From assembly GCF_026262505.1 (NCBI RefSeq), contig NC_067206.1:32441896-32505895 (forward strand): DNA of 64,000 bases, in the 5' to 3' direction. The DNA is from Trichomonas vaginalis G3. Lineage: Eukaryota > Parabasalia > Trichomonadida > Trichomonadidae. Positions 59,557 through 64,000 of the stretch are shown piece by piece; the stretch's first letter is position 1, and every line of letters begins with the position of its first letter. Under the pieces are notes generated by a model. It did not search any database. It saw only the letters and a program-made list of their open reading frames with translations, and had not been told where the DNA came from. Position numbers and translations under genes: made by a program.

Positions 59557-59921
59557 ATGGACGCACAGAACTTAGCGAATGCACAGCAACCTGGACAACC
59601 AAACCCAGAGAATATTCCAAATGAAGTTAGAATACAAACTGCAATGGCAAACTATGGTCAAGTGCCAACAGATGTACAAATGCAAACTGCCATGTCAAAT
59701 GACGCTGCGTTAGGTTTGCCACCATGGTATGCAAATATGAGATGGAAAGAGTTTTATATACAAACCCTGAAGTGGGATATAAACAACTTTATGCAGATGA
59801 CGCGAACACAGGAGTTGACCCAGAATATGTTTTCTACCAGAGGAGAAACAGAATGTATGAGCTCCAGTTAAAGAATGCTATGGAACTCAACAGGAAACGT
59901 AAGAGACTAGGCGGACATTAG
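59557..59921 (+). pseudogene. small Maverick 2 gene, broken
   Basis: Starts MDAQNLANAQQPGQPNPENI after TTTTTATCTAATATTAA, a late-type motif. A Gln/Asn/Pro-rich N-terminus has two similar QTAM segments (VRIQTAMANYGQVP; VQMQTAMSNDAALG). The gene looks broken. No family recognised, and no counterpart was found in Maverick 1. Confidence 0.6.
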
Positions 59922-59938
59922 ATTTTTACACGTAGTAA

Positions 59939-60226
59939 ATGGGTTTCTTTGGAAGAATAGGAAACTTCTTTCGAAATGTTGGAAGAGGTATATGGAATGG
60001 AATAAAATGTCGGAAGAGGAGTATGGAACGGTGTCAAAATATTGGTAAAAGAGTAGGTCAGTTCGTTGGTATTATACCTAAAGACCCTGAACCAGAAGAG
60101 CAAGCTCCTGTTATACAACAGCCTGAACCTGCACCACAGTCTAGTTGGCAACACCAACACCTCAACCGTATTAAAAAATTATATTTTTACCGTTCGATAG
60201 TAGTTGTATATGAAACTAAGTTCTAA
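59939..60226 (+). pseudogene. small amphipathic protein gene (Maverick 2), probably broken
   Basis: Starts MGFFGRIGNFFRNVGRGIWN after TTTTTACACGTAGTAA. The N-terminus is a Gly/Phe/Arg amphipathic helix, followed by a Pro/Glu/Gln-rich stretch. The style resembles the Gly-rich start of the 20,922-21,329 protein in Maverick 1, suggesting a similar minor virion role (inference). Probably affected by decay. Confidence 0.5.
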
Positions 60227-60229
60227 GTA

Positions 60230-61033
60230 AAACGCGTGGTATAATGGAATTATTCTTTTTCTTCCATCTGTAGTAAACCATACTTGAAAGTCTGAAATAC
60301 TTCCACTTGGTGGTTCGTATAACTTTGTAGGTTTTTCGTAAAAGTCATTTGCCAAGCATCAGAAAGAGTTTTGGGCGCCAGAAAATGAAGCATGAACTAT
60401 CACAGCATCTTGGTCGAAAACATCTTTAAATAAATATGGTTCATCTCTTGCATATCGACTGTAGATATTTGCTAAAGGAGGTTCAACTTTCTGATTTAAC
60501 ATTCTTTGCAAATAATACCATGACATTGCAGTGAATTCTGTATATATTTGTTCGTCTTTATTTGGATTGTCTTCGTAGATTTGAAATGACACTTGTGAAT
60601 TTTGTTTGTCATATACAATTCTCATAAAGTGTGCTATCGGTATTCGCATATTCATCAGCATATTTTGCATAACATGAATTTATTTTATCTTCTATATTTT
60701 TTAATGCAGTCTGTAGAGAAGATGAGAGGTCAACTTGTATTAGCTCAATTTCTTCCCAATTTTTCGTTGCCCTTCAGATGTATAATCTATATGAAACCTT
60801 ACAATAAATGGAAAACTTTTATCTTCTACAGACACAAACTTTATCTTCGAAAGCCAATAGCTTTTGTGACAGATGGGTCTCTTAACCATCTTAATGGGTA
60901 GTCAAAACGATAGCCTTCATGCTTTACGGTATCTGTCTCAAACTTTTGACGACATTAGTAAAAAGTTCATCTAATGGTTTAGTTGTAGCAACTCTAGAAT
61001 TTTCTTTTTCTATTGGAAGCATATTTTATCTAT
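60230..61033 (-). pseudogene. capsid-region gene, broken (Maverick 2)
   Basis: Minus-strand coding remains: an open piece at 60,359-60,670 contains SQVSFQIYEDNPNKDEQIYT and YARDEPYLFKDVFDQDAVIV. The upstream start is near 61,033, after TTTTTATTATAGATAAAAT. It is divergent from the fibre-like relic, the same arrangement as the 5912-6754 and 6774-9878 pair in Maverick 1. Broken several times. No clear similarity to the Maverick 1 capsid-like protein, so the role is inferred from position. Confidence 0.45.
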
Positions 61034-61040
61034 AATAAAA

Positions 61041-62740
61041 ATGTCAAATGAAACAGCGTCTATGAGGAAATACAACACAACCGACAACTCATTATGCAAG
61101 CTCTAAATAAGAACACAACAAACTTTTCAAACTATTCTAAGATATCTGAGTCATTGAAAGAAGGAAACTTAAAACTGACAATAAACCCAATGACAGATGA
61201 GTTTCTGTTTCAAGACAATAAGAACCATACTGTCTGTATAAATCCAACAAAAGGAACTTTAAACGAGAAACCTATAAATGAACTTCTTTTGAAAGCAGAT
61301 GTTGACAACAAAAGCTGACAAAGAATATGTAGACGATGCAATAGCAAAGAAGAAGAAAGAGCTAACAATGCTTATGCAACAAAAGAACATACTCATCCTG
61401 AACTAGCAGACAAAATATGTTGACAATAAAATGTCAAGTGAAGTGAAAGAGCTGAAAACGAATATTCTAAAAAGACTCATATACATTATATTAACCAAAT
61501 ACCAAGTCTTAAGGAAACATTAGAGACAAAAGCAGATAAGACTCATACACATTCTATATCTGATATTACAAACTTACAAGAAACCTTAAACACGAAAAGT
61601 GACGTTGGACATACACATTCTATATCTGATATTACAAACTTACAAGAAACCTTAAACACGAAAAGTGACGTTGGACATACACATTCTATATCTGATATTA
61701 CAAACTTAAACGTTAGCCTTGAAAATAAAGCAGATAAAACATATGTCAATGAAATATAAAAGTTTGATAGGAACAAAAAAATATTGAAACTATTGTTGGT
61801 GACTTTTCTGTCAATGAAGAAAATAAATATTTTAGATGGCAGTTGGTACAGTCCTTAAAAAATGGTACACGGCATAAACTCATTCCGAAAATAACAATGA
61901 AATGTATGTAAGCTATAAAAAGAATGATGGTACACAAGTTAAAGTTCCATTAGACAACAACTGCTACTTAAACTTATATGGAGACGAACAAAAGAAATAT
62001 TTAAGAGTTTATGAAATGGCAGATATGACATTGCCTGACCAGCTCCAGCACCACATTTTATGACTATGGAGATGACGACAGAACACACATGTAGATGAAC
62101 AAAAGCTAACATTATATTTAGATTATTATAGATATAAAAGATATAATGCAATAGAAAAAACGAGAATAGTATATTATTATACAGATGACAGAAATAAATA
62201 TTATAGTCAAGATTTTACCTACCCTGAAAACATAAGATTATATTATAAAAATATTCTGACACAACCGAAGAAACCTGAAATAGTTGCACTATATTTTAAG
62301 TTCAAAAGAGACAATCCTATAATATCTCATATGTTTGATTTAATGAACCCAGTAGGTTCTATTTAATACATCTATGGATGCAAGAGGTCTCAAGTAATGT
62401 TTGGTGTTGGTGCATGGGAAACAATAATCGACAGGTTTTTGTATTGTGCAAACTCTTCAAAGGAAACAGGTGGAAGTAAAACGATTTCAGGTGAAAATTT
62501 ACCTGCACACAGTCATTACATAGATTTTAAGTACATCTCAAGCAGGTTGGCATAAGCATAGATATTGGGATTGGTCAGGAATGACAAAAGGTAAAGGATA
62601 TGATGTTAAAGACGACGTTAAGTTTGCTATAAATTGTTACTGGAGTGACACTCAGGGAGAAGGAACCATACACATTTCGTTCAGGATACGCAAACAACGG
62701 GACAAAGTAAAGAATACATGCCACCTTACATGACAGTTTA
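61041..62740 (+). pseudogene. tail-fibre-like gene, broken (Maverick 2)
   Basis: Relative of the fibre-like protein at 6774. Visible are KADKTHTHSISDITNLQ-type repeats (66 bp units around 61,545-61,710) and a collar-like C-terminal region (GAWETIIDRFLYCANSS, GGSKTISGENLPAHSHY). It is heavily broken. The repeat style (KADK, H-H pairs) confirms that the fibre is a shared component of both Maverick subfamilies. Confidence 0.75.
61545..61715 (+). repeat. 66 bp tandem repeat in the fibre-like relic
   Basis: CACATTCTATATCTGATATT recurs at 66 bp spacing (61,548, 61,614, 61,680), a multiple of three, as expected for a repeat encoding 22-residue fibre units. Confidence 0.9.
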
Positions 62741-62756
62741 ACGCATGATATAGAAT

Positions 62757-63715
62757 TGCTTAGTCGTCATTTTCAACTTCTTTAGCATATTCGTCAGGAG
62801 TTGTCTTATATTTGTTAGGAACTGTCTTTGAAAGTATAACTTGAACTTTGACAAGTTTGAAACGAGGTCTGACAATAGTAGTTTTATCTTCTGCTTGCAG
62901 TGTGTACATTTTGCCATATTTGCCTAAAACTTCAATAATATTCTCTTGTATACTTCTTCTATTTTACGAACACAAATGTGAGTACCTGTCGGGTTCCCAT
63001 TGTTGTTCATAGTCATAGTATTTTCATATGGGTCGCGTTTAGGTATTTCTATTTTTACTTTGTCACCTTTCTGAAGTTTGAAGCCGGCATTCTTTCTTGT
63101 TTGTCTAGTTTGACTAAATTATTAAATATATAGTCTTTCTCTAAGTCAGGGTTGTTTTTCATTTCTTCGGGGGAGTGGTTTCCAAACCTTTTTGTTTACG
63201 GTTATTGTAAATATTTAAAACTTGTCTCATCTTTGCCATGGAGAAGTGTCTATATTATTTGTCGTCATATGACATTTCATTTGCTTCACCACCTTGTGGT
63301 TGGTTTAAGTCTCTTAACATTTTTATACATCCGTCAATGACACAAGAGCAGAATGGTTTTGGTCGACAATGAAATATTGGTTTACATTTTTTGAACGCAG
63401 ATAGTTTTTTTTACATCATCTGATTTGAAAGAACTTTCACAGTCAGATGTCAGTTTTGTTGGATGGTATTTGTCAACGAATATTGTCAAAGCAGTTTTCA
63501 CATCTAAAATATTTTTGGAATAATGGTAATGGCTTCAGTATCTTGTGTTTTGACCAACAAATATTAACCAGTATGGAGGTCCATCCTGTTCTAACTCTCG
63601 AATGTTTTCCAAGATATCATAAACCAAGCATTTGGTGTTGAACTAAAGATTTTTATCATGAGTGCTTTCTTTGTCGCTTTAGAAACATAGGGGTCCTTGT
63701 TCGGATTCGTCATTT
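62757..63715 (-). pseudogene. integrase gene, broken (Maverick 2)
   Basis: Minus-strand remains with an N-terminus MTNPNKDPYVSKATKKALMI, an rve-like core piece and a C-terminal piece (KYGKMYTLQAEDKTTIVRPR) that would match the small C-terminal beta domain of integrases. Strongly broken. Its order relative to the fibre gene differs from Maverick 1. Confidence 0.6.
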
Positions 63716-63732
63716 TTTACCCTATAAGAAAT

Positions 63733-64000
63733 GGGTTTATTTGGCGCATTAGCAGGAGTTGCATAGATTTTTACCCGCAGTGGGAACAATAGCCAGAGGT
63801 GCATTTGAATTGGAAGGAAGATTTTGAGTACATTAGGTATGAAAGAAGAAAGCTCAGCCTATTATACAAACTGTACAGAAGGTTGGGATGTAGCACGAGA
63901 TGCAACAAATCTTATTCCAAATCCTGAAACAAGAGGAAAAGTTCAAAGATGGATGGACAATGTAGGAAGACAAGCAGGAAACTATTATAACAAAGCAAAT
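63733..64000 (+). pseudogene. small gene, broken and cut by the window end (Maverick 2)
   Basis: Starts MGLFGALAG after TTTTTTACCCTATAAGAA. A further piece near the window end reads WDVARDATNLIPNPETRGKV. Divergent from the integrase relic with an 18 bp gap. No family recognised. Confidence 0.4.

Larger units (their letters stand above)
58480..64000. mobile_element. Maverick/Polinton 2, decayed (right end outside window)
   Basis: Left part of a second Maverick of a different subfamily: an adenine methyltransferase relic, small genes, a divergent capsid-region and fibre-like pair, and an integrase relic. Several TGTCACTTTT copies (58,485; 58,549; 58,558) precede the first gene. It is heavily broken, with of the order of ten or more breaks in the 5.5 kb seen, so it is clearly older than Maverick 1. 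The left edge is approximate; no terminal repeat could be paired. Confidence 0.8.

Noticed and set aside
1-64000. rRNA and tRNA genes, bacterial-type operons, riboswitches
   Set aside because: None recognised on either strand.

Overview
The window looks like nuclear DNA of a trichomonad, most likely Trichomonas vaginalis or a close relative. Reasons: AT-rich intron-poor DNA, two Maverick/Polinton elements (one carrying an N6-adenine DNA methyltransferase), tandem BspA-like leucine-rich-repeat genes, an S28 serine peptidase, a DOCK-family gene, and T. vaginalis-type initiator (Inr) sequences. No rRNA, tRNA or CRISPR was seen.

Layout. (1) 1 to about 23,650: the right part of a fairly well preserved Maverick (Maverick 1): protein-primed-type DNA polymerase B, a capsid-like protein, a phage-type tail-fibre-like protein, an adenine methyltransferase, a retroviral-type integrase, a 1200-residue repeat protein, a packaging ATPase and about 14 small genes. 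A 2.2 kb insertion (2215-4404) lies beside or inside the polymerase gene. It carries seven copies of an exactly 250 bp satellite built almost wholly from four long hairpins. (2) 23,760-40,113: host genes: a DOCK-like protein, five tandem BspA-like copies, two His/Pro-rich proteins, an S28 peptidase and a WD40 protein. (3) 40,529-57,502: a minus-strand tandem family of unrecognised ~580-residue proteins: three whole genes, four broken ones and two fragments. One member is split by a 1.19 kb MULE-like element. (4) About 58,480 to the end: the left part of a second, much more decayed Maverick (Maverick 2) of another subfamily.

How the parts fit. Maverick 1 has the gene set of a virus-like element: replication, integration, packaging, capsid and fibre. 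Its genes seem to fall into two regulatory sets. Structural, replication and packaging genes start just after a motif TTTTTAT-(about 6-12)-TAAATG. Several small genes start just after a host-type Inr, TGTCACTTTT, and appear to use more C-ending, host-like codons. A third control region is an array of 22 copies of CTTTACAAAAG between two divergent small genes.

The tandem families in the host part show active turnover: near-identical central blocks shared between otherwise divergent copies, lost start codons, and transposon insertion. All function calls rest on motifs read by eye; no database search was possible.
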